Shown: positions 1-9,235 of the stretch, in pieces | Layout: each line of letters opens with the position of its first letter | Position numbering within the stretch: the stretch's first letter is position 1 | Assembly (NCBI RefSeq): GCF_009017415.1 | Contig: NC_092408.1 | Coordinates: forward strand, 496,001 to 560,000 | Direction: 5' to 3' | Origin: Aspergillus flavus | Taxonomy: Eukaryota; Ascomycota; Eurotiomycetes; Eurotiales; Aspergillaceae | DNA length: 64,000 nucleotides | Position numbers and translations under genes: made by a program | The notes under the pieces: generated by a model | Seen by the model: the letters and a program-made list of their open reading frames with translations, nothing else | Databases searched by the model: none | What the model was told of the DNA's origin: nothing

Positions 1-10
1 AAAGTATCTC

Positions 11-99
11 TCCCCCGAGCCGGAATCGAGCCGGCGACCTTTCGGTTATATGTGTATACCATTACAGCCGAACGCCATATCCAACTAGACCATCGGGGG
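11..99 (-). tRNA. tRNA-Tyr (GTA) with 15-nt intron, copy 1
   Basis: Read on the minus strand the segment folds as a tRNA: a 7-bp acceptor stem (CCCCCGA/TCGGGGG) with discriminator A, a D arm, an anticodon stem TTCGG/CCGAA, a 5-nt variable loop and a T arm GCCGG-CTCGATT-CCGGC. The anticodon loop is CTGTAA, then a 15-nt insertion, then A. This puts an intron one base after anticodon GTA, the canonical tRNA intron site and usual for eukaryotic tRNA-Tyr. The mature length is 74 nt. The 3' flank is cut by the window edge after a few T residues on the tRNA strand. The exon sequence is identical to the other three copies, but the intron differs from copies 2 and 3 and matches copy 4. Confidence 0.93.
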
Positions 100-199
100 T
101 TTAAAGATGCTGTTATTGTTTGATATATAAATTTATAAAGAAGAATACTTCATGAGTTGAAAACTGAAGAGTTGACCAAGACAAATAAAATCGGCAGCT

Positions 200-385
200 C
201 AGAACCACCAGGGCGCTTGTGTCGGTGACCATTATTCGAGCTCCTCAGCACACCTCTGAGACTGGGGCGGGTTCACCGGCTGGAAGCTCTTCGTATACTC
301 CCGACTCTAACAAAATGACTGGATTGAGTACCAATGATATCTTATTATCCTCCGGGGTGGTCGTTATCCTGTGCACCCTAATCCG
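200..385 (+). repeat. Diverged inverted-repeat arm A (partner near 2440-2650)
   Basis: From the CAGGGCGCTTGTG block near 207 to about 385, this stretch can be aligned by eye with the reverse complement of roughly 2440-2650. Shared blocks include CAGGGCGCTTGTG, ACTGGGGCGGG, AATGACTGGA and ATGATATCTT-like words. Many differences are C/T or G/A transitions. Both copies lie beside a tRNA-Tyr gene, so the repeat is part of a larger tRNA-bearing inverted duplication. There is no coding potential beyond short open frames. It could be the remnant of a mobile element or simply a duplicated tRNA flank. Confidence 0.55.
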
Positions 386-578
386 CTCGCGGGCATTTGC
401 CAATAGGATAAGTATGGTTTTGAAAGAAGACCAATAACTCTAGATAAAAAGGCACCGATGAACGGTCCAATCACCAAAAGGCCCAACAGGTATTTTAGTG
501 CCGGTAACGCTCATGATGATGTCTGAACTGTTCTTCGATATTTATGTCTCGAGGATTGGCTGAGCCACCGGCAGGATC

Positions 579-590
579 GACCATCGGGGG
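579..590 (-). pseudogene. Short 5' tRNA-Tyr fragment
   Basis: The minus strand reads CCCCCGATGGTC, identical to the first 12 nt of the tRNA-Tyr genes, and then diverges completely. It lies 87 bp from tRNA copy 2 and in the opposite orientation. A 12-nt match could be chance, but next to a full copy and another fragment (about 1604-1630) it more likely marks a rearrangement breakpoint. Confidence 0.3.
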
Positions 591-677
591 CATTCTTCAT
601 CTTCTTCATCTTTCTCACTTCTTCCGGATTGAGGTGCTTGATAATATCAAATGCGCAAACAAGCCAATATCTCCAAA

Positions 678-765
678 CCCCCGATGGTCTAGTTGGATAT
701 GGCGTTCGGCTGTAATGGTTACACATATAACCGAAAGGTCGCCGGCTCGATTCCGGCTCGGGGGA
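678..765 (+). tRNA. tRNA-Tyr (GTA) with 14-nt intron, copy 2
   Basis: Same cloverleaf and mature sequence as copy 1. The anticodon loop CTGTAA spans 710-715, the intron is 716-729 (14 nt, one base shorter than in copies 1 and 4), and base A730 with CCGAA completes the loop and stem. The B box in the T arm is GGCTCGATTCC. A T run about 8 nt beyond the discriminator base (in the shared GAGATACTTTTT flank) is a normal RNA polymerase III terminator. Upstream and downstream flanks resemble those of copies 3 and 4, so the duplicated unit is larger than the tRNA. Confidence 0.93.
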
Positions 766-2430
766 GAGATACTTTTTGATTTTTACCCCCCCCCAACTTG
801 GGGTTATCCAGCGGGTTAAGTATTAGCGGACTTTTATCCTACCGTAAAACCTCACAATTGACGTCAGCAGACAGCAACCCCCCTACTAATCTCGACAGCC
901 AATTTGATTTTTCATACAAATCCTTATTCTAAGAATCGTACCTACGGCATTGGTGGCCCATACGCAATCTCATAGAACGGGGTTGATTTAGCATCAAGTA
1001 GTAACTAAAGCCGAGCACGTGACACTTACGGAGTAGTTGAGACAAAACACCGCGGCCGCTTTCGTCTCAACTCGCCAGGTATTACGTAGTACAGAACTTG
1101 CTGCGAGAGAGACCACACTCCTTCACGGGTGCCTTGAGGCAGTATTATGATGTCTGCGGGTTCCTCGTCAGTCTCTATACGCTGATGATGGCGTCAGACC
1201 AGGTGGAAAAGAAGTCCTGATAACTCCTATCTAGCTAGCCTTGACGCCCTATTTATACGCCAAGAAAACAGAGAATCGAGAGCAAATATACTAGGCGCTA
1301 GGCCCAAAACGCCTCCGCAACATCTACTCCAATAAAGCCGTGAGATACTCGCGTCCATAACGCGCTGAACCTCAATTCCCTCAGGTCATTACCCAATTTG
1401 GGAACAGCTAATGCTTCCCGGCATATATGCGATGTGCCTGAAGTTAGACAAGCTTCCACATGTCTGTTAATCAAACAATGGCGTTTCCATGGCTGACCGA
1501 CAGCTGAAACCGATGACTTCGCTCCAGGCTATGTATGGTATCCAAGCTGCCAAAAAAGGAGGGATTCTCAAAAGGAACGGAGCGAAGCTGACGACAGGTC
1601 AAAAAAGCATCTCCCCCGAGCCGGAACCGGGTCTCAAGAAACTGCCATACCAGAATCTGTATATATTTAAAACGTTGTCTAGCATAGTACTTAGGATCCT
1701 TGCGCGGTCAAGTGGACTAATATCTTCAGGAATCACCGGGGTTCTCCACTTTTTCCACAGAAACTAACCCTACCTCACTCTACATGAGGTCAGATTTCGG
1801 AGGAGGTTATTGATGCGCAGGATAATCTTGATTTATGTTGAGTAATCCCTTATTCTGTGGAGATAATACCTTCTCTATTGTACCTTTTATTTCAGTTGTT
1901 TTGACAGTTTCTTTCTTGGCCCTTCGCTGTATTGCCTCTAGTAAGTCTTCTGAAGTTGGACAGAGGTCCTCATCGAAGCCTCGATTGCTCTCTGGACCAT
2001 TTGTTCACAAGTCTCAACATCTTTCCCCCTTTCAAGTTCGATGACTCATTCGATTACCTACACCCGGAACCGTCATCGTCGGCACAGACATCAATTCTTA
2101 TCCTACATAGAAGTGATAAGCGCCCAGGAACAGGGACACTTCGGGTTTTCCATTCTGTACTCATTCCTATGAACTGCTTTGTAGAGGAGACGATCTCACG
2201 ATTCTGCACTAGCAGCTATTTGAACGTAGTGTAGAAGCATGGTTCTTCATAGTCCGGATTATGGGACCGCATTGGGTGGAGATTAATATAATGGAGCCAA
2301 CATGTGCCTCTGTTCAAATGAATCTAATAATATAGATGTCCGGCGCAGTTATTTGCTCTTTGTTCTGCCTGTCTCGTTTGGTGGTGTTCAATATGGGTAT
2401 TAACGTCAACTTGATACGGCGAACCCCCCA
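766..2430. other. Gene-free interval with one tRNA-Tyr fragment
   Basis: No convincing coding region. Open frames are under 105 codons, lack splice-compatible extensions and have no recognisable protein features. The only structured item seen is the partial tRNA-Tyr at about 1604-1630. A CACGTG hexamer occurs at 1016-1021. Confidence 0.5.
1604..1630 (-). pseudogene. Truncated tRNA-Tyr 3' end
   Basis: The plus-strand sequence AGCATCTCCCCCGAGCCGGA, and a few bases beyond it, matches the 3' flank, acceptor strand and first half of the T arm of the neighbouring tRNA-Tyr genes, with small changes, and then diverges. The anticodon, D arm and 5' acceptor strand are absent, so it cannot encode a tRNA. 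It shows that further copies once existed here or that the array was broken by rearrangement. Confidence 0.6.
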
Positions 2431-2439
2431 AAACGGATA

Positions 2440-2650
2440 AGGGGCCCTAGATGACTTGCCCATGATACTGACCACCCCGAAAGGATGACAAGATATCGTT
2501 AGTACTTAGTCCAGTCATTATATCAGCAGTCAGGAGTAGACGAAGGGCTTTCAGCCGGCGAGCCCGCCCCAGTTTCCGGGGTACGTGCTGAGGCGTTCGG
2601 ATAATGTCCTGTAGGAGCGGCGGTTCGATCCCGGGACACAAGCGCCCTGG
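2440..2650 (-). repeat. Diverged inverted-repeat arm B (partner near 200-385)
   Basis: The reverse complement of this stretch aligns by eye with 200-385, sharing the block CAGGGCGCTTGTG and several later words. It sits about 110 bp upstream of tRNA copy 3, just as arm A sits about 110 bp from tRNA copy 1. Together tRNA plus arm form an inverted duplication with a spacer of about 2 kb. The plus strand also contains GGCGGTTCGATCCCG near 2611-2625, which resembles a polymerase III B box but has no matching A box or T stem. Confidence 0.55.
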
Positions 2651-2760
2651 TGAGCAAAGCAGAAGATCAAGAACAACTCTTTCCTGTTCATGTCAGTTTT
2701 CATTTGATTGAAGCAATTTCTTTTATGAATACAGATCCAGGCAAATCAACTATCTCCAAA

Positions 2761-2848
2761 CCCCCGATGGTCTAGTTGGATATGGCGTTCGGCTGTAATG
2801 GTTACACATATAACCGAAAGGTCGCCGGCTCGATTCCGGCTCGGGGGA
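2761..2848 (+). tRNA. tRNA-Tyr (GTA) with 14-nt intron, copy 3
   Basis: Exon sequence and 14-nt intron are identical to copy 2. Acceptor strands are 2761-2767 and 2841-2847, discriminator A2848, followed by GAGATA and a T6 run that suits polymerase III termination. The immediate upstream bases (ATCTCCAAA) are shared with copies 2 and 4. Confidence 0.93.
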
Positions 2849-3177
2849 GAGATATTTTTTGCTCATACTATCAGCCCTAATAGGGTATTAGCACGAGCAT
2901 ATTGTTAGACCCGAGCAGAAAGTAAAATGTAGGGTACGATCCGCGTGCCACCGTAGCTAACCTAATTAGGTTAGACATACCAAATACGCATTTATCACAT
3001 GATCACAGCAACACTAAGTCACACACGGAGTATATACATTACTTGTGGTAAAAAGAAGCAGCTTGGAGAAGAAGGACAACTCAGTACAAAACTAAAAGTT
3101 CGCACAACGCAAAGTTCCTGTACTCCGGAGTTTTTTGCCTGTCGCTCTGGGGGTATTCCACTTATTTTATTTGCTCC

Positions 3178-3384
3178 TCAATGCCCTTCGGGAGACATCG
3201 GGGGGATCCCACCCCTACGCTTTGAGGGCGCTTTTCTTATAGATACGAGGGGCTGCCAGCTCAAGGAACTGCCGGAATCATTTGCGCAGCGGGAGAACCA
3301 CATGACTTGAATGAGTAAGACGAAGCGGAAGGTGACGTCAATGGCCAATTTTCGACCAATCAGAACCCCCAGACGTTCAACCAA
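3178..3384 (-). other. Short open frame of unknown status
   Basis: A 68-codon minus-strand open frame encodes a basic, Ser/Pro-containing peptide (ends ...GIPPMSPEGH). I do not recognise a domain. It overlaps a promoter-like module read in the opposite direction (3333-3420). It may be a fragment of a dispersed repeat rather than a gene. No start context or neighbouring exon supports expression. Confidence 0.15.
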
Positions 3385-3420
3385 TCGGAGCCCAGTTCCA
3401 TTTTTTGCAGTCCCCTATAA
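3333..3420 (+). promoter_or_regulatory. Promoter-like module: CRE, three CCAAT boxes, TATA-like
   Basis: In order on the plus strand: a palindromic TGACGTCA (3333-3340, CRE/ATF-type bZIP site), CCAAT near 3345, 3356 and 3381 (binding motif of the CCAAT-binding Hap complex), and CTATAA near 3415. Spacing resembles a compact polymerase II promoter, yet no open frame follows before tRNA copy 4 on the opposite strand. It may drive an unseen non-coding transcript or be a relic of a lost gene or element. Confidence 0.4.
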
Positions 3421-3666
3421 TGCTAGCTTCGCTTCGCTCACCTGCGCAATAAGTTAAAAATTAGGTAGTTAAAGAAGATCGGAAGACACATGGATTACGC
3501 TGACCTACTAACCTATCTACTAACTAGGAAGGTTAGGCTGTACATGTAGAATGGCAGGCTGTACGCGGATCAATACCCTATGCCAACAAGAATCCAAAAA
3601 AAAAGGCCATGTACAGTGCTCATTCAGCGTATTTGGGATAGCTCAGGGCGAAGCAAAAAGTATCTC

Positions 3667-3755
3667 TCCCCCGAGCCGGAATCGAGCCGGCGACCTTTCG
3701 GTTATATGTGTATACCATTACAGCCGAACGCCATATCCAACTAGACCATCGGGGG
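3667..3755 (-). tRNA. tRNA-Tyr (GTA) with 15-nt intron, copy 4
   Basis: Minus-strand tRNA identical to copy 1 in exons and in the 15-nt intron variant. The acceptor strands are 3749-3755 and 3668-3674, discriminator at 3667. The downstream flank on the tRNA strand is GAGATACTTTTT, a polymerase III terminator. It is the right boundary of the array. Confidence 0.93.
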
Positions 3756-4686
3756 TTTGGAGATGTCTTTTAAAGAGGAGTTAAAACCTATGAGAGACTA
3801 TCCCGCGTGGCTCAAGAAACCCGGCAGCTCATACTGCAATTGGGGTATGCACCACTTTTTGTACGTACACACATGTGGATGAGGTTTGTGCAGGTGGTTG
3901 GTGGATTGATGGATGTGCTCGCCGGGTACTCGTTAGTGCTAGTTTGATTTGTTCTTCGGCGGTGAGGTCTAGTGGACAAATTCATATTGTTTCTACTATG
4001 GCCGCAGCGACTGATGGCTGAACATTCGCAATCTAAAGAAATAATTCTTCCAGGAATGTGATATTTTAGTGTCAAATCTTTAATCAATAGATCGTAAGAC
4101 TTTGTGAGCACAATGTGAAAGTGGCAGCAGTTGGCCTGAGATCATTCGCCCACTAGCGAAATGAGATCTTTATATGAAACGCCGAACGTGGATCGTGGCG
4201 ATGGGTCCAAACGATCCGGACCACAGCCGGATAGGCATCACTCCATCCGGGTCATAGCTATAGGTTAAATTCGGTCTTGACTATACTCCGGAGTAGGAGT
4301 TGGGAAATTAAACTACAAAGTACGGATCCACTGGAGGATTTCACGAACCATAGCCGTGGTCCTCTCTCATTACTGACCTTCGGACGATGTCTCGCCGGTA
4401 TACCCGCGATCCTTCTGTTATATCCCCTTTCCTCTTCCTCCCATTTCCTTCTCAATCATTCCTTTTCTCTTTGAAACAGCAGATTTATTGGCTCTGAAAT
4501 CTGAGATCCAGAAGCCGTTCATTCTTTGAACCCAAGTCAGTGCTGATTGCACGTCCGGTCATTACTTCACATTCAATACATTCCTTTGCTGGCAGAGAGA
4601 TAGGAAATATCACTCTTTACTTCGCTATTTACCCCGGTCTTGAGACATACATCTGGCATTGATCTTTCGCCTGCAAAACGTTCATT
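3756..4686. promoter_or_regulatory. Upstream region of the expansin-like gene
   Basis: No gene seen. A pyrimidine-rich stretch around 4424-4460, common upstream of fungal transcription starts, precedes the expansin-like start codon by about 230 bp. A TCTTTATAT stretch near 4168 could be a TATA-like element. Nothing else could be identified. Confidence 0.35.
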
Positions 4687-6033
4687 ATGAAATACCAACG
4701 TCTTGCCTCCCTGGGCCTTGCTGCCCTGAGTGTTACCGGATCTGTCTCTGCAAGCCCTCTCATTCGACATGAGGGCGAGTCCGTGTGTCCTTCAGGTTAC
4801 ACACAGAGCGTCTACTATGTGACTGTTACTGCTAGTTCCACGCCGGCGTCGACTTCATCAGTTGAGCCAACTACAACTATAGAGTCCACGTCGACCGTCA
4901 CGGAGACTACAGTCATCACCCCGGAGATTCCAGCCCAATCTCCTACATCCACCCCGGTTGAAATTCCTGCTCCTGTTGAAACTCCTGCCCCGGTTGAGAC
5001 CCCTTCTCCAGCTGAGACTCCTGCTCCTGTGGAGACCAACACTCCTGTCGAGCCTACCACTTCATCATCTACCACCGAGACACCCGTGGTGGCTCCAACC
5101 ATTGCTACACCCTCCACGGCTGATGTCCAGCCCACAGAAGTAGTCGCCGAGCCTTCTACTTCATCCTCTTCCACCGAAGAGCCAACAGCAACCCCAATTG
5201 CTGCTGAGACACCTTCTACTACTGTTGATGCCCAACCCACAACCGCCGCTGCCGCCCCTACAACCAAGCAGCTCAAGCTATCGACCACCAGCACAGCTGC
5301 CCCAGCTGCTTCCGTCACCTCTTCATCCACCGGCTCATCCTCTAGCAGCAGCAGCAGCAGCAGCAGCGAATCTAACTCTGGCGAAGCCACCTTCTACGGC
5401 GGCAACCTCTCCGGCGGAGCATGCTCCTTCACAGGCTACACACTCCCCTCCAACCTCTTCGGAACAGCCCTCGGCTCGCCCCGGTGGGACAACGCCGCCG
5501 AATGTGGTGCCTGCGTTGCCGTAACAGGCCCTAACGGAAACACTATCAAGGCTATGGTAAGTCCTCCCCCTCACCTCTTTTCCCTTCCATGAAAACCAAA
5601 CCAATAAAACTAACCAAACCAGATCGTCGACAAATGCCCCGAATGCGACTCCAACCACCTCGACCTCTTCCAATCGGCCTTCACCGAGCTAGCCGACATC
5701 TCCAAGGGCGTAATCGACATCACCTGGAACTACGTCTCCTGCGATATCGACACGCCCCTGAAACTCAAGAATAAGGAGGGCACCTCCGCGTACTGGTTCT
5801 CGATGCAGGTCGTTAATGCCAATGAGGCCGTTACCTCGTTGGAGGTCAGTACTGATGGTGGAAGTACTTGGCAGAGCACTACGCGCTCGGACTATAACTA
5901 CTTCGAGAATAGTTCCGGATTCGGGACGGCGACGGTTGATGTGAGGGTTACTGGGAAGAGTGGGAAGGTTGTGACGGTCAACAATGTGAGTGTTTCTTCT
6001 GGAGTGGAGGTTACTGCTGGGGGGAATGTTTAG
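4687..6033 (+). CDS. eglD: Secreted expansin-like protein (EglD-type)
   Basis: Two exons, 4687-5556 and 5623-6033, joined by a 66-nt GTAAGT...CAG intron in phase 0, giving 426 aa. Residues 1-22 form a signal peptide ending near SASP. Residues about 40-230 are a Ser/Thr/Pro-rich linker with a PVETPAP-type repeat and a poly-Ser run encoded by AGC triplets, probably heavily O-glycosylated. From about residue 232 a double-psi beta-barrel follows (GEATFYGG, CGACVAV, then VDKCPECDSNHLDL across the splice site). The C-terminal part is a beta-sandwich like the expansin carbohydrate-binding domain. The expansin fold loosens cell-wall polysaccharides without hydrolysis. A. nidulans EglD has the same architecture and similar length and is reported in the conidial wall. 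The gene is convergent with the bHLH gene downstream. Family is confident; orthology to eglD is likely but not proven. Confidence 0.9.
5341..5367 (+). repeat. AGC/TCN serine microsatellite in the expansin linker
   Basis: A run of AGC triplets encodes consecutive serines at the end of the linker. Such tracts change length by slippage, so linker length probably varies between strains. Confidence 0.7.
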
Positions 6034-6882
6034 GGTGGATTTTGGTGTGGTGTAGTTAGGTAGGTAGTGTGCATTGGTTTGTGCTGTTTTGGGGTGTGTG
6101 GTTGAGTTGTTGAGTGGTTGTTTTGTTCCCTTCTCTTCTCTACGATGTATTGGTTATACATTACTTTGATGCTTTGGGAGCGCATTCGGGTGATCTGTTT
6201 GTAACCCTAGTGCTTGTTCCTGCATTTCAACCTTCTATTCTCTGTACATATTCACTTGGAGCTTGCAAAGTTCGATTTTGAGTACTACTTACTCTACGGC
6301 GTGATACAACCAAACCGCTCGCATAAACCATCAATGATGTTTCAACTACAGGACGACTTTCAAAATGAAGAAATTGCATTCCGATAACGCGCTGCAATAT
6401 CGCAGGCTTCAGCATCCGTATTAATCACACTCCCAGCCGTAGTTTCGCCGACCCATCCTTAAAAGATAGCGTACACGAAGATAAAAGAGTAAGAAAAAAG
6501 AAATTTCAGAAGGGGTAACGCAAATAGAGAAGAGAACATAACAGAAAACCGAACCCAGGCTTAAACAATTAGCGTGTAAAGACTAGTCACGTACTCACTC
6601 CCAGTGGAAGATGAACTCAGACTGTACCTGCAAATTCAATAAAAACACGATGCCGTTGCTAGATGGCATCACGGCAGATCTGGAAAAGTTTGTTCAAGGG
6701 AGGGAGGACAATCGAGATGTGAAGAGGAAAGGAGATGTCGAGAAAGAGTGGTTATGTCAGGATTCCCAGCCTTCAAAAAGAGAAGTAAATAAGTCGTGGC
6801 ACGTTTAGAACGGAACGAAGATCATCGCAGAAATGAAGTCTCGCGACTAATGTATACGCAGCAAAGAGAAGTGAACCGGATG
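6034..6882. other. Convergent intergenic region
   Basis: Contains the 3' ends of the expansin-like gene (+) and the bHLH gene (-). A GT-rich stretch lies at 6035-6130. No open frame looks coding. Confidence 0.4.
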
Positions 6883-7819
6883 TCAAACCTGGCCCTGATC
6901 AACCTCCAGAGGTTCCAGCTCCTTGGCCTCCTCATAATCGTCAAACTCGAGGCCCGCATCGCGACAGCGTTGCAGCCACTTGAGCGCAATATCCCCACGG
7001 CGATTAACTTCGACTTTTAATTTGGAGTTCTGTGCGCTGATTTCGTTGATGGCATGACTCGTAGTCATGTTATTCTGTTCCCATCGCTCGCTCATCGCCT
7101 TCTTTTCGTCATGAAGTTGACAGATGTATTCAATCGCGCGTTGCAGAATAGCACCCTTGTTCTTATCGCAATTCGGAACAAGACGAGCAATTTGATTGAT
7201 ACCTTCATTGATCGCCTCACGGCGTCGACGTTCCACTTTTGTGCAAGTCAGTAACAAAATCGAAAGAAAGCAGCGAAAGCGACCAACCTTCTTTGTGGTT
7301 GTTCTTGCGGATTTGATGCCATTCCGGCGACCCAACGGAGGGCTTTTGGTTCATGCTTTGCGCTTCGCGCGCAGCATAGACAGCAGCAGCAGTGGAATTG
7401 TGACCATGAGCGCCACCTATCGCTTGGCCCATTTCATCTCCGAAGGTCAGGCCGTGTGGAAGGCTACTGTCAAATGTCGCGTCTGGGGGAGGTGGGTATT
7501 TATTCTGCGGTTGGTGCGCGGCTAAAGCAGCTTTAGCTGTCAGAGCATTCTCATCAGAGATACCGTTCTGCGGACCGACATGTTGGAGAATTTGCTGGTC
7601 AATGTTAAGCTCCGATGCTGCACCAGGGAGGCCATGCGTATCATAAGAGCCAAGCGAGGCATGGCCGAAATTAGGTTGGGTATCGGGGGCTGGAATACTG
7701 CCGTTACTTCCGTTGGAGGAGCGGTTCAGTCGCTGAGCATCAGGTCCGGTGCTGTCAGTGCTTTCGCGTTTTCTCTTGTTGTTCATGCCATCAGTGGCAC
7801 CCAATGAGGGATCGGACAT
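6883..7819 (-). CDS. cbf1: Cbf1-type bHLH transcription factor
   Basis: Exon 1 is 7819-7288, a 52-nt GT-AG intron spans 7287-7236, and exon 2 is 7235-6883, giving 294 aa. The first 165 residues are low-complexity, with a basic NKRKRES motif near the N terminus. The basic region (RKNNHKEVERRRREAIN) carries His175, Glu179 and Arg183, the residue pattern that reads CACGTG. Helix 1, the loop (NCDKNKGAI) and helix 2 follow, then a heptad-like coiled coil. This spacing is characteristic of yeast Cbf1, which binds centromere and sulfur-metabolism promoters, and of A. nidulans AnBH1. The intron splits the basic region, so loss of splicing would abolish DNA binding. CACGTG sites lie upstream of the gene itself. 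The product is nuclear by inference. Confidence 0.9.
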
Positions 7820-8842
7820 GACGTCGAGTATTACAAGTAAACTACCCTACAAACGAGTAATGTCAGCAGACCAGTGGGAAGGAGCGTCGGTGGACCCTGC
7901 TTACCTGCTAGATAAGATAGAATCTAGATAAGATCGGGCAACCACGCTCCTGCACAGCTACTGACACCAATCTAGTTGTTGAGTGAGTGATCTATGAACC
8001 ATGAGTTCTTGTCAGTTATCGCAGCTCAATAGTCAGTAGCGCAGAGGCAAGTCTCATATAAAGCAGATACAGCTGTGTAAAAATATGACGGGCAATGTGA
8101 ATCTAGATAGACAATCATTCAATCAATAGAGAAGAGTGAATATTGCTGATGAGCATTGATGCTGGGGTGCAAGGTGGGAGACGCGTTTGGGGGGGGGGTT
8201 GACGCGCGCATCTCCGCATCCACATCAATAACATCTGGTCAGTGAGATCATGCCAGCGGCAAAGCAAAACTCTTCACATATACAACTAAGCATATGGATC
8301 GCGAGTGCATCAATAACACCATAAAAATAGAGATACATCAAGCGGTATCCATCAGCAAGGAACTACAGTAGAAACGCGCTCTGGCAGTTTTGCGACCGAC
8401 GTAACCGCGCGACATCATAGGCAACAGCCTCCTCGCGACCGGTTCATGGCGGACAGCATGGAAACCAGAGCGATGGACGGGACAATAGTGGGAGCAACGT
8501 GTAGCAGCAACCCGCCGAGGGTTGTTGCGGTTGGCAGAACGGATAACAAGGAGGAAGTAAACGAGAAGAAAAGGGGAGCAGCAGTACCTTGGGATGGGCT
8601 ATCTATCACCTGACAGCAAGTCACCTGCCACGGGCAACAACAAGATAGGATGATCGCGATTCGATCGTGAGAGCAAGAAAACGAAATTTGTATCGGGAAG
8701 AAATGGTCGAGGCAGCAGCGTCCAGCTTCAACACAGCGGACAAGCCGGATTTGAAAACGAACAAAAAGAAGTGGCGGCTTTTACAATGGAAAGTAGGGAT
8801 ACATGGAGGTGTAGAGAGAGAGTCGAGTAGAGAGGGATTGCT

Positions 8843-8848
8843 CACGTG
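8843..8848. promoter_or_regulatory. CACGTG E-box upstream of cbf1
   Basis: Perfect CACGTG, the half-specificity core expected for a bHLH protein with the His-Glu-Arg basic-region pattern. It lies about 1.0 kb upstream of the bHLH start codon. Autoregulation is inference only. Confidence 0.35.
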
Positions 8849-9229
8849 GCGAGGGCGAAAGACGAGGTCAAGCCTTTGGCCAAAAAGAGGAGCAATGCGG
8901 TGACCGGTTGTGACCTGGTGTGCACTCGGGTCACGGGACAACGGAGCCTCTCTTTATCTCTTCCCTTTATCGATCCATCGATCATTCCATCGACCAACTT
9001 GGGGGAAGTTCTTTGCACCGAGTCAGTCCGCTCATTATCAACCAATCTTCTGTAGCGCTTCCCTCTCAAGTTAACCCAACCGGTTTTCTTCCTCCCTCCT
9101 TCTTCCCCATTCAGATGTCATGTGCTGCAATCCCGTGCCCCCTCCTCACCCAAGGTCCCCGTTTGCATATCTGATTGGCTGATTGTTTTCGCCTTGGCCG
9201 GTTGCCGGAGGAGGGGTTCACCCGGAAAT

Positions 9230-9235
9230 CACGTG
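9230..9235. promoter_or_regulatory. Second CACGTG E-box upstream of cbf1
   Basis: The context AATCACGTGG fits the RTCACRTG consensus known for yeast Cbf1. It is about 1.4 kb from the start codon, so it may be too far to act. Confidence 0.3.

Noticed and set aside
2604..2630. B-box-like GGTTCGATCCC suggesting another tRNA or SINE
   Set aside because: The flanking bases form only three pairs of a T stem and no A box was found at a suitable distance.
4815..5390. 191-codon minus-strand open frame rich in Val/Glu/Ser
   Set aside because: It is the antisense of the Ser/Thr/Pro repeat linker of the expansin-like gene; low-complexity repeats keep the antisense frame open.
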